From the NCBI RefSeq assembly GCF_023091745.1, contig NC_068922.1, positions 30,170,001 to 30,234,000 on the forward strand: a stretch of DNA of 64,000 nt, read 5' to 3'. A program made the position numbers and the translations under genes. Below are positions 54,722-64,000 of the stretch, one piece after another; position 1 is the first letter of the stretch, and every line of letters begins with the position of its first letter. The notes below the pieces were generated by a model, which had not been told where the DNA came from, made no database searches, and was given only the letters and a program-made list of their open reading frames with translations. This DNA comes from Budorcas taxicolor. Its lineage: Eukaryota > Chordata > Mammalia > Artiodactyla > Bovidae.

Positions 54722-54812
54722 CCTTATATGCGTGTACATGTATAGCTGATTCACTTTGCTGTACAGCAGAAACTAGCACAGTATTGTAAAGCAACTCTAC
54801 TGCAAAAAAACC
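54722..54812 (+). mobile_element. Ruminant L1 3' terminal fragment
   Basis: catgtatagctgattcactt, tgctgtacagcagaaactag and attgtaaagcaactctactg then an A-rich tail. Confidence 0.8.
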
Positions 54813-56189
54813 CACAAACTGTATGTGTTATAGGTATACATTTATGAGCCTTGCTATTTCTCCACAACCGATATGATGCCATAAATTTAGTGTGACAGGA
54901 TTATAGCTAGGTGGGAGCATGAGGAGGACAGAAGGCCATCATACTGCTGTTGGCAGGAGTAAGTCGCACCACGGTCCTCTGTGCTCTCGAAGAGGCCACT
55001 TCCACTCCTCCAGCACTGAAATATTTACCAGTGAACACATGGTAGGAAACACTTCCATCATACCCTTCATCTGAATACTTCAATCACCATGAGGGACTCA
55101 GGTACACCATTTCTTCCCTTGCCATCTGAACCCTTATCCTGAATATGGTTATGTACTTCCTCTAATCTGATCCCATGTTTAATACACCCTCAATGTTCAA
55201 AATCTTCCCACCGCATGCTTTGGAATTCAGTCTTTCATCCTCAGCCTCATTTCTGTGCTCACTCCCTTTATGCTCTCGCTGTAAATGAAATCTGGCTCCT
55301 CCCCAGAATACGGTTTCTCTGCTGCCTTCAGAACATGACTGCTGTCTCTCTTCCCTTCCGTGTATCTCTAGGTCTCCTTGTTCTTCTCAAAGCCTGCTCC
55401 TTCCAGACTCCACGGTTACCATCCTCATTGTTTTCACTCTAATCTTTTCACTGTAATCTGAGTTCATATCACACTCCAAACCCTTCTTGCTCTAGACCCT
55501 TGCTTATGGATCCTTGTTCCTGTTTTTGATACTACTCCTGTAATAATTCATAGTGGTTTTGTATAGAAAAAGAATGACCCTGACCTCTCAGTGCCTGACC
55601 TCCTTTCTGTGCATGAAATTGCTTAGAATCTTCCCTGCAGGCCCTGTAGACATGCCCTAGGTTTTATCATTGACACTAACTGCACAGCCTCCATAATCTC
55701 AGGTTTGCGGATCACAATTTTATCACCAATTTTCATTTTGTTGCTCACATTCTTCAGTACCTTATAGCCAACAATCCTTCTACCTCTCTGGGTCCTGAGA
55801 TTCATTGGCCCTAAGAACTCTTCCCTGTTCCCCAACCTTCTTCTTGAATGCCATGGTCGATCATTATAACTCCACTGTTTATACCCTCACCTACTATGTT
55901 CTCCCCACAGCATTTCAACATCCTCAATAGTAAAACCTCAACCCCAGTTAAACTCAAGCTTGGCCTGTTCAAGGTCTACACCTGTGCTGCCGAGCCTGTC
56001 TGGAGAAAACTACCCAGCCGTGCTAACTGGACCACCAACCTCAAGTGATGCCTGAAAATGCTATGTTGCCCTGTTCGTCTGCATGTGCTCTCTCCTGATA
56101 ATTTCATACCTAATCATCTCTTCTCAAACCTTCAACACCCCTTAGCAATCCTCAGTTTTTCAGATGATCTTTCTTTCTATCTCTCTGTC
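54813..56189. other. Unassigned pyrimidine-rich block
   Basis: 1.4 kb with a marked C/T bias on the plus strand and no repeat name I can support. The 66-90-codon frames here have no domain features. It could be an ancient repeat (it continues in style at 56538-56930) or unique sequence. Confidence 0.35.
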
Positions 56190-56537
56190 AAAATAGAAAT
56201 AATTCGGGACTTCCCTAGTGGTCCAGTGGTACAGAATCTGCCTGACAGTGCAGGACTCAGGATTCAATCCCTGGCCCAGGAAGATCCCACATGCCATGGA
56301 GCAACTAAGCCCATGTGCCACAACTACTGAGCCTGCGGTGTTACAGCTACTGAAGCCCGCGTGCCTAGAGCCCATGCTCTGCAACAAGAGAAGCCACCAC
56401 AGTGAGAAGTCTGCACACCACAACTAGAGAATAGCCTCTACTTGACACAACTGGAGAAAGCCCACATGCAGCAATAAAGACCCAGTGCAGCAAAAAAAAA
56501 AAAAAAAAAAAAACCTAATTAAAAAATAGAAATAATT
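56190..56537 (+). mobile_element. Full-length CHR-2-like SINE with poly-A and 15-bp target-site duplication
   Basis: The body is 56205-56522: cgggacttccctagtggtcc head, tcaatccctggcccaggaag, then caactaagcccatgtgccac-type units and a poly-A of about 22. aaaatagaaataatt lies at 56190-56204 and 56523-56537, exact. The poly-A tail and duplication imply L1-style retroposition. Confidence 0.96.
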
Positions 56538-56931
56538 AGCAGAAAACTTCCATGAGCTCCCTTCCTACCTCCTATGGATGAATTGTCTGGGTCCCTGACT
56601 AAAGCTGACCCTTTCACTTGTTTTTGGATCCTTTTTTTTCCATCTACTCTGAGACATTACTACCACAACTATCTCCTCTCTCTTTTCTAAAAAGGGAACC
56701 TTCCCGTGCATCACTGCAAATACCCATGTCTCTGCTTTCCTTTGCAGTAGAACTCCATGGAAGAGTTGAATCTGCTTGCTGCCTTTACTTTCTCTGTTCT
56801 TTACATCTTTGGGTATCAGTTGAAGAATCCTCCAGTGATTCATTTGCAGGAAAAGGGAAAGTAGATGAGAAAAGAAAAGAGAGATACAGACAAAGCATCT
56901 GCAAGTCACATTTTCACCAGACCCTTGTCTC
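56538..56931. other. Unassigned pyrimidine-rich sequence
   Basis: Similar in composition to 54813-56189. The 114- and 119-codon frames on opposite strands (56565-56909 and 56618-56977) overlap each other and show no domain. The plus-strand frame runs into the Bov-A2, so neither is taken as a gene. Confidence 0.35.
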
Positions 56932-57228
56932 TTTAAAGCTGTTGCTGCTGCTGCTAAGTTGCTTCAGTCGTGTCTGACTCTGTGTGACCCCATAGATGGC
57001 AGCCCACCAGGCTCCTCTGTCCCTGGGAGTCTCCAGGCAAGAACACTGGAGTGGTTTGCCATTTCCTTCTCCAATGCATGAAAGTGAAAAGTGAAAGTGA
57101 AGTCGCTCAGTCATGTCCAACTCTTAGCGACCCCATGGACTGCAACCTACAAGGCTCCTCCGCCCATGGGATTTTCCAGGCAAGAGTACTGGAATGGGGT
57201 GCCATTGCCTTCTCTACTTTTTAAAGCT
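56932..57228 (-). mobile_element. Bov-A2 SINE with 9-bp target-site duplication
   Basis: The body is 56941-57219: an inverted (tgc)n start, gtctgactctgtgtgacccc, second unit gaagtcgctcagtcatgtcc, ending gccattgccttct. tttaaagct lies at 56932-56940 and 57220-57228. Confidence 0.95.
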
Positions 57229-58195
57229 ATCCTGATAAATAACCAGCTGCCTCTTTGACTCCTGCCCACATCTTCTCTCTCTGGTTTCTTATCATTGAGA
57301 GAAGCCTTATGTCAGGGCCTGAGTCAGTTTTAAGGCCAATGACCTAAACATTTCTGCTGGACCAAACCAGAAATAGACTTTCAAGCAGACAATAAATCCC
57401 ACATAACGTATTTCTCCAAGCTTCTGTGTTCTTTTGGTCATGGAGAAAATGAACAAGTCATACAAATTCAGTATGGGGGGAAAAACAATTATCCTACAAG
57501 ATCAAACAAGCATAGGATAGGAATGAAAGTGAAAATTATTCTCCAGTTTATTTTTGAGATTTTTGGATTGAACTGCTTCTTAGCTGCAAAGAACTTGAGT
57601 TGTTTTAAAATTAAAGACTGACAAATATTTTGTCAAGGTTATGTTTGGGTGTTTAAATACTTTGGATGTTTAAGTTGCATAGACTGTGCTGGTAGTTGTA
57701 ATATCTACTCAGCATGTATTTTTATACACATTTCACTTATAGCTAGATATCTAAGCAATTAAGTTTCCTGAATTGAAAACACTTCTACATTATTGCTAAA
57801 ATTCTACAGGTTTAACCTAATCTGATTTGCAAATTAATTTTTAAAATGAATTATGTATCATCTTTATAAAAACCTTTGAGTAACTGATTCCCTTTCCAAG
57901 GTCCCTTACAATGACCCTTAAGCCACCCTTGAATACTTATTTTTAGTCTGTCTCATCTCGAATGATGAAATATTTGAAAACATCTAATCACAACTTTCAG
58001 CCAACTTTCTGAGATGAATTTGCAAAGTCATATATTTTGCTTTCCTTGACCCCCTCAAAGTGCAATTTCTGTGTCCTGGTTTTTGAAAGGGAGAGAACCA
58101 ATTAGTCACATGCTAATCAGAACTTTTGGTGTGAACGTGTAATGAATCATTTTTTGGAATCAATCATTAGGTTTTTTTCCTTTTTTTCACCAAAG
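57229..58195. other. Unassigned repeat-poor sequence
   Basis: No repeat was recognised in the kilobase before the candidate exon. A (G)6(A)5 run lies at 57475-57485. Confidence 0.4.
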
Positions 58196-58443
58196 AGCCA
58201 ACTCTGACACAAATTGCAATGGATCATTTAGGAAGAGATAATAAGAAGCAGGTTCTATCAGAAATGAAAGAAGATCCATATATTTTCCAGAAGCTGCCTG
58301 CTTCAAGAGGCCCTTATCTTATTGATCCTTATTCTTCCATGTCTAAATTTCTGGGCTCACATCCCAGAGTTTCTGACCCATCAGAGAAGAAGCAGTTTTT
58401 GCCATTAAGTGTTCCAAAAGTCCTTTGGACTTTCAAGGTTTAA
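58196..58443 (+). CDS. Candidate coding exon of an unidentified protein
   Basis: An open frame not explained by any repeat. A pyrimidine tract (ggtttttttcctttttttca, 58170-58189 area) precedes caaag, a possible splice acceptor ending at 58195. The frame stays open from there, through ATG at 58219, to TAA at 58441-58443. From the ATG it is 74 codons, rich in charged residues and prolines (DHLGRDNKK, EDPYIFQKLPASRGPYLIDP, VSDPSEKKQFLPLSVPKVLW). A weak donor-like AAG|GTTTAA lies at 58435-58443, so the piece may be internal or terminal. I do not recognise the protein, and no neighbouring exon was found. A chance ORF or a pseudogene fragment remains possible. Confidence 0.35.
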
Positions 58444-58547
58444 CCTTTGCTCTCCACAACCATGCCAAGCCAAATTACTGAGAAAATTAAATATCATCAG
58501 GCCACTCGAGGCCTATCACCACAGTAAAGTAAAAATGCTAGTCATAT

Positions 58548-58760
58548 TCATCCATTCATCTGTTCACCCAGCCATTCATCCATTCTCCCTTTCATTCATT
58601 TCTCTATTTACTCAACAAAATTGAGCATGCAAGACTCTGTGCCAAGCACGAAAGACACACATGTAATTGAGACATAGCTGGCACCTTCAAGGAGCTTATA
58701 TGTAGTGGAGGAAACACAAATAAAATTAAAAATTAATGCAATGCATTCTGGGAAGAAGTT
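58548..58760 (-). mobile_element. L2 LINE 3' end
   Basis: Begins with decayed (TTCA)n text (ccattcatctgttcacccag, ttcattcatttctctattta), then ctctgtgccaagcacgaaag, ggcaccttcaaggagcttat and gtagtggaggaaacacaaat, the inverted L2 terminus with its (TGAA)n tail. Confidence 0.75.
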
Positions 58761-58924
58761 ATTGTAATTCTGGGTCTGCATGTCTTGTCAGAGCTCTGCC
58801 AGAATTACTCCTGGAGTGGATATTTGCCTTTTTTTGGTTGTTGTTGCCATCTGAAATCCTTCTGTTATGAGTCTTGGTGGGAGGAAAAGACTATCTCCTA
58901 CTGCTTTTTTTTTTCTTTATTAAA

Positions 58925-59480
58925 TTTAATGCAGTTTAGTTTTTTCTTCTTTTGTAAACTGGAGTATAATATCTTTATAATGTTGAGCTAGTTTCTGCTG
59001 TACAATGAAGTGAGTCAGCTATATGTAAATGTATACATATATCCCTGCCCTCTTAAATCTCCTTCTCATCCCACCGCCCCCCCCCCCCCCCCCGGCCCCC
59101 CAGGTCATCACAGAGCATTGAGCTGAGCTCCCTGTGCTTAGCAACTTGCCACTAGCTATCTATTTTACACACAGTAGTGTATGTATGTCACCCCCAGCCT
59201 CCCATTCATCCCATCCTCTCCTTCCCCGCATGTCCGTTCTCTATGTCTGCATCTCTATTCCTGCCCTGGCAATAGGTTCATCAGGCCATTTTCCTAGATT
59301 CCACATATGCATGTTAATATACTACATTTGTTTTTCTCTTTCTGACTTCATTCTGTATGACTGTCTCTATCCATCCACATCGCTGCAAATGACCCAGTTT
59401 TGTTCCTGTTTATGACTGAGTAATATTCCCTTGTATCTATGTGCGACATCTTTTTTTTTTAATCCATTGTTAAACATCTT
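58925..59480 (-). mobile_element. Artiodactyl L1 3' region
   Basis: aactggagtataatatcttt, gtgagtcagctatatgtaaa, aggtcatcacagagcattga, tttcctagattccacatatg, tgtatgactgtctctatcca and gactgagtaatattcccttg run from 3' UTR into the ORF2 end, inverted. A poly-C run lies inside it at 59076-59094. Confidence 0.9.
59076..59100 (+). repeat. Poly-C tract
   Basis: About 18 consecutive C, then GG and more C. The other L1 copies in this window have only a short CCACCC-type motif at the same place. Confidence 0.9.
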
Positions 59481-60832
59481 ATATCTTTTCTTTCCCAGGC
59501 TCCCTTGCAGATAGATTGTGAGTACATGCCTTAGGTTCCTTCAGAGGAATGCCTCTGCCATTTATTTAAGGTGGTGGCAGTGGTCAGTAGTGGTGCTGGT
59601 GGCAGTGTAGACAGTACAGTGTTGGAGCATTGGGACATTAGCAGCAAGGCCCCCAGGACACTTGGCAGTGGTTTACCTGGCTGCATAGCCTCATGCCTCT
59701 TCTGTCCTCCTAGTCATTCTGTGGGTTACCTACTACCCTTCTAAGGAGTTTCTTTTCTGCTTACATCTGACAGATATCCAAATTTTTAAGTACACTGGAA
59801 GCCAAAATTTTTGTTTGTTTTTGGAGGGTTGCTTGTTTTGTTTTGGAAGGTAATGACCTAGATATCAAATGCATAAGAGATGTTTACTTTGTGACATTAT
59901 TTAGAACTTGAATTAATTAGGGTGAGTTCAGGGACACACTTGGATTCTGTACTTCTGTAATCGGGACATTTTGAAACTGTAAAGCCATGTTTATCAGAAA
60001 TGCCCACAGGTTTTTACACTATGGTTTTATTGATCAAAAAGTTTTCATCATCCCCAAAATACGAATTGCATTTATTATTGGTTTCAGACATTTTCTGGAA
60101 AGATTAGGTTGATACTTTTAATGATTAACCTGGTTCATGCTTTGTCCTTTTTAATTTTCTCTTTTGAATGTTTAAAGAATTGTTTTGCTTCATTTTATGA
60201 TTGTTGAAACTATATTTCCACCAACTGATTTGTTATTTTACATACATTTAAAAAGATCATGTTGGAACATGAATTTTGGGCAAAACAAAGCACAGATGAT
60301 GAAGGCACATTTAAAATTATTTCAAATAAAAATTCAGGTGGTTCTGAAGGAATGAGGTCCCAGAGAAACACTTAAAATGACTTTGTCAATAAATTATATC
60401 TGAAGCTCCAAATGACTATCTAATTTGGGCAGTTATGAATTGAATTATGACTCTGATTGCTGCTCTATTAATATTGATTTGGTGCTTAATTTTATTTCTT
60501 ACTTAAAGAGAAATTAACATAAGGCACATTTTTTAGGGTACTTAAATGTGAGAATTACTTTTACGGGGGAGTTTCTAACTCACTGTATGAAAATAGTAAC
60601 TTTTTAAACCTTTCTTTATACAGTCTATGAAATAAATATAACAAAGGTCACCAATTTTTCCTGTCTTTCAAACTATGATTTCTTGCGTGTTTTAATTTAT
60701 TAGGAGTTAAGGAAATGTGTTCATGTAATTAGAATAAGAGTAGGTATACTAGGACTATTTATAGGAGCAGTCCCATTCTTCCATGCAATGTCTCTAGAAC
60801 TCCATCAAAGCATTGTGTTTTAAAGTCAACTG
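59481..60832. other. Unassigned sequence
   Basis: 59500-59720 is GC-richer with ggtggcagtggt units and may be an old repeat. The rest is AT-rich with no recognised feature. Confidence 0.4.
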
Positions 60833-61005
60833 AGGGACTTTCCTGGTGGTCCAGTGATTAAGACTCTGTGCTCCTAATGGAGGGGTCACAGGTTCAATCT
60901 CTGGTCAAGGAACTAATATCCCACATGCCCACAAGCTGTACAGCACATTCAAAATAAACAAAAAATAAAATGAAATATTAAAAAAATAAAAATAAAAAAT
61001 CAATT
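60833..61005 (+). mobile_element. CHR-type tRNA SINE
   Basis: gggactttcctggtggtcca, gtgattaagactctgtgctc, ggttcaatctctggtcaagg and aactaatatcccacatgccc, then an A-rich tail of aaaataaa units. Confidence 0.9.
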
Positions 61006-61097
61006 TAAGAAGTCCATTTGTCAGTATGGCTATCTCACTAACTTTATATTTTATTCATATGTGTAGAATAATTTCAGGTTGATTTTAGTATTTAGGA

Positions 61098-61456
61098 AAT
61101 ATACAAATATTATACAAATGAACTTATAAACAAAACAGAAATAGGCCCACAGACACAGAAAGCAACTTCATGGTTACCAAAAAGGAATGCAGGGGGAGGG
61201 ATAAATTAGGAGTTTGAGATTAACATGTATCTATATACTACTATATATAAAATAGATAATAAACAAGGACTTACTGTATAGCACAGGGAACTATACCAAT
61301 ATTTTTAACAACGTATAAGGAAAAAGGACATATATATATATACATATATACACACATATATATATATATGAATCACTGTACTGTATACCTCTGTATACCT
61401 GAAACTAACACAACATTGTAAATCAACTATATGTTAATAAAAAATTAAATTAAACT
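61098..61456 (+). mobile_element. Artiodactyl L1 3' UTR
   Basis: acaaatgaacttataaacaa, caacttcatggttaccaaaa, aggacttactgtatagcaca and acattgtaaatcaactatat, with a TA/CA simple tract at 61327-61369. 5'-truncated at the ORF2/UTR border. Confidence 0.88.
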
Positions 61457-61594
61457 AAAAGGCAAGTTACTGAAATATGTACAGGGAGTTGGTATAGCAT
61501 CAGAATCTCTGTGCAGTTTAGAAGGTGAATTTTGCTAAATTTTTAGTGTCAATTTTGTACTCTATATAGCAAGAACCCCCAAAATTAAAAAAAT

Positions 61595-62441
61595 AAGGAT
61601 TATGAGTGTTTTCATTTTGTTGATGGTTTCCTTTGCTGTGCAAAAGCTTTTGAGTTCAGTTAGGTCCCATTTGCTTATTTTTTATTTTGTTTCCTTTGCC
61701 TTAGGATAAAGATTCAAAAAACTTTGATACAATATATGTCAAGGAGTGTTCTGCCTATTTTCTTTGAGGAGTTTTATGGCTTTCAGCCTTATATTTTAGG
61801 ACTTCAATGCATTTTGAGTTTATATGCTGTGACAAAATGTCCTAATTTCATTTTTTATATGTAGCTGTCCAGTATTCCTAGCACCATTTATTGAAGAGAC
61901 TGTCTCTTCTCTATTGTATATTTTTGCCTCCTTTGTTATAGATTAAATGATCATAGGTTCATGGATTTATTTCTGGGCTTTCTACTCTGTTCCACTGATC
62001 TGTATGTCTGCTTTGTGCTGGTATTATACTGTTTTGATTACTATAGCTTTGTAGCATAGTCTGAAGTCACAGAGTGTGATTCCTCCAGCTTTATTTTTTT
62101 TTCTCTAGATTACTTTGCCGTTTTGAAGTCTCTTGTGGTTCTATATAAATTCTAGGGTTATTTGTACTAAAGATAATCTACTAAATGAGAGAAAATATTT
62201 GCAAATGATATGACTGATGAAGGATTAATCCAAAATACATAAACCACTCATATGGCTCTCTCTGTCTATATATATATGCACACAAACATACACATACACA
62301 CACACATACAACACAGGGAAATAGTCATTATTTTATAACAACTTTAAATGGACTATAATCTATAAAATACTGAATCACTATGTAGTATATCTCATATTAA
62401 TATAATATTGCAAATCAATTATAATTTAAAAAGAATTATGA
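61595..62441 (+). mobile_element. 5'-inverted L1 (twin-priming structure)
   Basis: The body is about 61606-62430. The left part (to about 62165) is L1 ORF2 on the minus strand (ttcctttgctgtgcaaaagc, tattgaagagactgtctctt, gttttgattactatagcttt). From about 62180 the sequence is L1 on the plus strand (gagagaaaatatttgcaaat, gaaggattaatccaaaatac), then 3' UTR (catactttaaatgg-type text, aacaactttaaatggactat). In the intact element the two breakpoints are adjacent. The flanks aaggattatga (61595-61605) and aagaattatga (62431-62441) differ at one base. An internal stretch between ORF2 and 3' UTR is replaced by a TA/CA tract at 62259-62310. Confidence 0.85.
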
Positions 62442-62454
62442 AAAGTTACCATAG

Positions 62455-62641
62455 ATGAAGTTGCTCAGTTGTGTCCAACTCTTTGCGACCCTGAGGCTTC
62501 TCAGTCCATGGAATTTTCCAGGCAGGAGTACTGGAGTGGGTTGCCATTTCCTTCTCCAGGGGATCCCTGGATCCAGGGATCGAACCCGGGTCTCCCACAT
62601 TGTAAGCAAATGCTTTACCCTCTGAGCCACCAGGGAAACCC
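62455..62641 (-). mobile_element. Bov-tA SINE
   Basis: Inverted copy: gaagttgctcagttgtgtcc tail, cagggatcgaacccgggtct, ctctgagccaccagggaaac head. Adjacent to the 5'-inverted L1. Confidence 0.93.
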
Positions 62642-62717
62642 ATAATTAGATATAAATGACATCTTAACTATTAAGCTATAGCATCTTAAGAAATTATTTT
62701 TTAAATGTAATTATGAC

Positions 62718-63027
62718 CACTTTGGGCTTCCCTGGTAGCTCAGTTGGTAAAGAATCCGCCTGCAATGCAGGAGACCCGGGTTTGATTCCTGGGTCAGGAA
62801 TATCCCCTGGAGAAGGGATAGGCTACCCATTCCAGTATTCTTGGGCTTCCCTCATGACTCACCTGGTAAAGAATCCACCTGCAATGCAGGAGACCTGGGT
62901 TTGATCTCTGGTTTGGAAAGATTCCCTGGAAAAGGGAAAGGCTACCCACTCCAGTATTCTGGCCTGGAGAATTCCAAAGACTATATAGAGTTGGACATGA
63001 CTGAGTGACTTTCACTTTCACTTTGGG
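62718..63027 (+). mobile_element. Dimeric Bov-tA SINE
   Basis: The body is about 62724-63018 with two heads (gggcttccctggtagctcag and gggcttccctcatgactcac) and one tail (agagttggacatgactgagt, then gactttcactttca). cactttggg lies at 62718-62726 and 63019-63027, although the last ggg overlaps the element start. Confidence 0.92.
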
Positions 63028-64000
63028 ATATTTACTTTTATATTTCTTAATCCAGTTCAGAAGCATAAGAATTTCCATAGAAAAAAATATAAACACAGCT
63101 TGGTTAAGCCTCATACAAATCACTCAGCTATCTATAAATGCGTGATCTATGCAGTGCAGAGTGTCAGACATCAAATTCCTTAGCTGTGTTTGCATTAGAA
63201 ACTTATTATCATGTAAAAACCCAAGGTTTTTTTCTTAAAAGTACACATCATACAAATAGAGAAGTAGAAATATCTTATTATAATTGCCAGCATCACAATT
63301 TGATGGTAAAGTGATTCAAAATTATTAACAATGTCACAAAAGCCAAGACAGATGGATTTCTTATAAAGAAGTCCATGAAAATCATGTTAAAGTAGATGTG
63401 AGAATTACAGAAGATTATTTACAATACCGTTACCTAGGACATTTGAGCTGAAAAGAAAACAAAAAGGACACAAATGGATTGGAAAAAATGACATAAAGCA
63501 CTTTTTTCTTTAAAGAGAAGCCAGTTAGGAAGGGACTTGGGAACATTTAAAATGTAATAGAGCTATGTGCAATTTTCTTCCAGGACTGAGAACCATAGCG
63601 TTATCCAGTGAAAAATGAATATGAGACATTTATTGCTGCTGAGGGATTCCCTGGGCCGCCTGTGATAGGTCTGGTCTGAGGCTCTGCTTGAAGGTTATGT
63701 GAAGACTTTGTCATTCAAAGTCGGCACCATTGACAAGCAGTATGCTCAGTAGGGCTACCCTGAGCCCCAGTGCATAAACAAAGGGGTGAGATATATTAAT
63801 AGATGTGTGGACTCTTTCTAATGCTCCACAATTACTCATTCAGATTTATGGTGTATGATTTTGACTCACTCTGGCCAGGGTCACTGATCATGCTGTAAAG
63901 AGTTCATCATCAGTAAATACACATAGATCACTGAAGCTGAAGTCTGCACAACTCAGTGTAGACATCGCAATGGAACATCAGTCCTTAAACTGTGGTCATA
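63028..64000. other. Unassigned repeat-poor sequence
   Basis: No repeat, gene or RNA feature was recognised up to the window end. Confidence 0.45.

Noticed and set aside
56565..56977. 114- and 119-codon opposite-strand frames
   Set aside because: They overlap each other, the plus-strand one continues into a Bov-A2 SINE, and both reflect low stop density in pyrimidine-rich DNA.
61595..62441. Reading the minus and plus L1 arms as two separate insertions
   Set aside because: The breakpoints are adjacent in the parent element and a single duplication surrounds both, which fits one 5'-inverted insertion better.
1..64000. An undescribed multi-gene biological system
   Set aside because: All substantial coding similarity is to LINE reverse transcriptases. 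The remaining sequence offers one doubtful exon and no gene cluster, so nothing supports a new system.

Overview
The window is nuclear DNA of a ruminant, most likely a bovid (cattle, sheep, goat or a relative). The evidence is the mixture of mobile elements: four BovB (RTE-type) LINE copies whose 3' ends carry the ctgaactgaactgaa tail, about twenty Bov-tA/Bov-A/Bov-A2 SINE copies derived from the BovB tail, CHR-type tRNA-Glu SINEs shared with other cetartiodactyls, and several artiodactyl-type L1 3' ends. No bacterial, plasmid or phage features are present. The base composition is AT-rich, and no CpG island, tRNA or rRNA gene, or multi-exon gene could be supported. It reads as intergenic DNA or a very large intron.

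Layout. 1-1028 is unassigned. 1029-3055 is a 2 kb BovB on the minus strand, followed by a dimeric Bov-tA (3315-3626) and L1 and MaLR LTR debris (3.7-6.2 kb). 6751-7115 is a hAT-type DNA transposon carrying a younger L1 3' end. 7.8-12.4 kb holds SINEs, an old L1 3' region and a 2.3 kb degraded L1. 13.4-17.5 kb is a patchwork of L1M, Bov-A2, microsatellites, a MaLR LTR and a probable retrocopy tail. 20.6-24.7 kb holds an LTR, an L1 with a nested SINE, and BovB no. 2. 25.7-28.5 kb is an L1 split by BovB no. 3. 29-31.3 kb holds SINEs and L1. 33-34.1 kb holds CHR, MIR/L2 and hAT elements. 36.2-42.5 kb is the densest nest, with L1 in both orientations, BovB no. 4 and many SINEs. 42.5-57.2 kb has scattered SINEs and old L1/MIR. 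58.2 kb has the only non-repeat ORF that looks possibly exonic. 58.5-63 kb holds L2, L1, a 5'-inverted L1 and SINEs. 63.0-64 kb is unassigned.

How the parts relate. BovB and L1 are the autonomous LINE machineries. Bov-tA and Bov-A2 share the BovB 3' end and are thought to use BovB reverse transcriptase, while the poly-A CHR SINEs probably use L1. All LINE coding regions here are broken by nonsense codons, frameshifts or catalytic-motif substitutions, so none is an active gene. Flanking target-site duplications (TSDs) can be read directly for many insertions, and the nesting gives a relative chronology: old L1M, L2, MIR, MaLR and hAT first, then artiodactyl L1 and CHR, then BovB and Bov-tA.

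I found no convincing new biological system. The observations most worth following are SINE copies cut short at their 3' end yet flanked by clear TSDs, 38-55 bp BovB tails inserted with TSDs, a nonsense codon shared by two BovB copies, a 5'-inverted L1, and a possible exon near 58.2-58.4 kb. Family names come from recognition of sequence, not from a database search, and element boundaries without a stated TSD are approximate.
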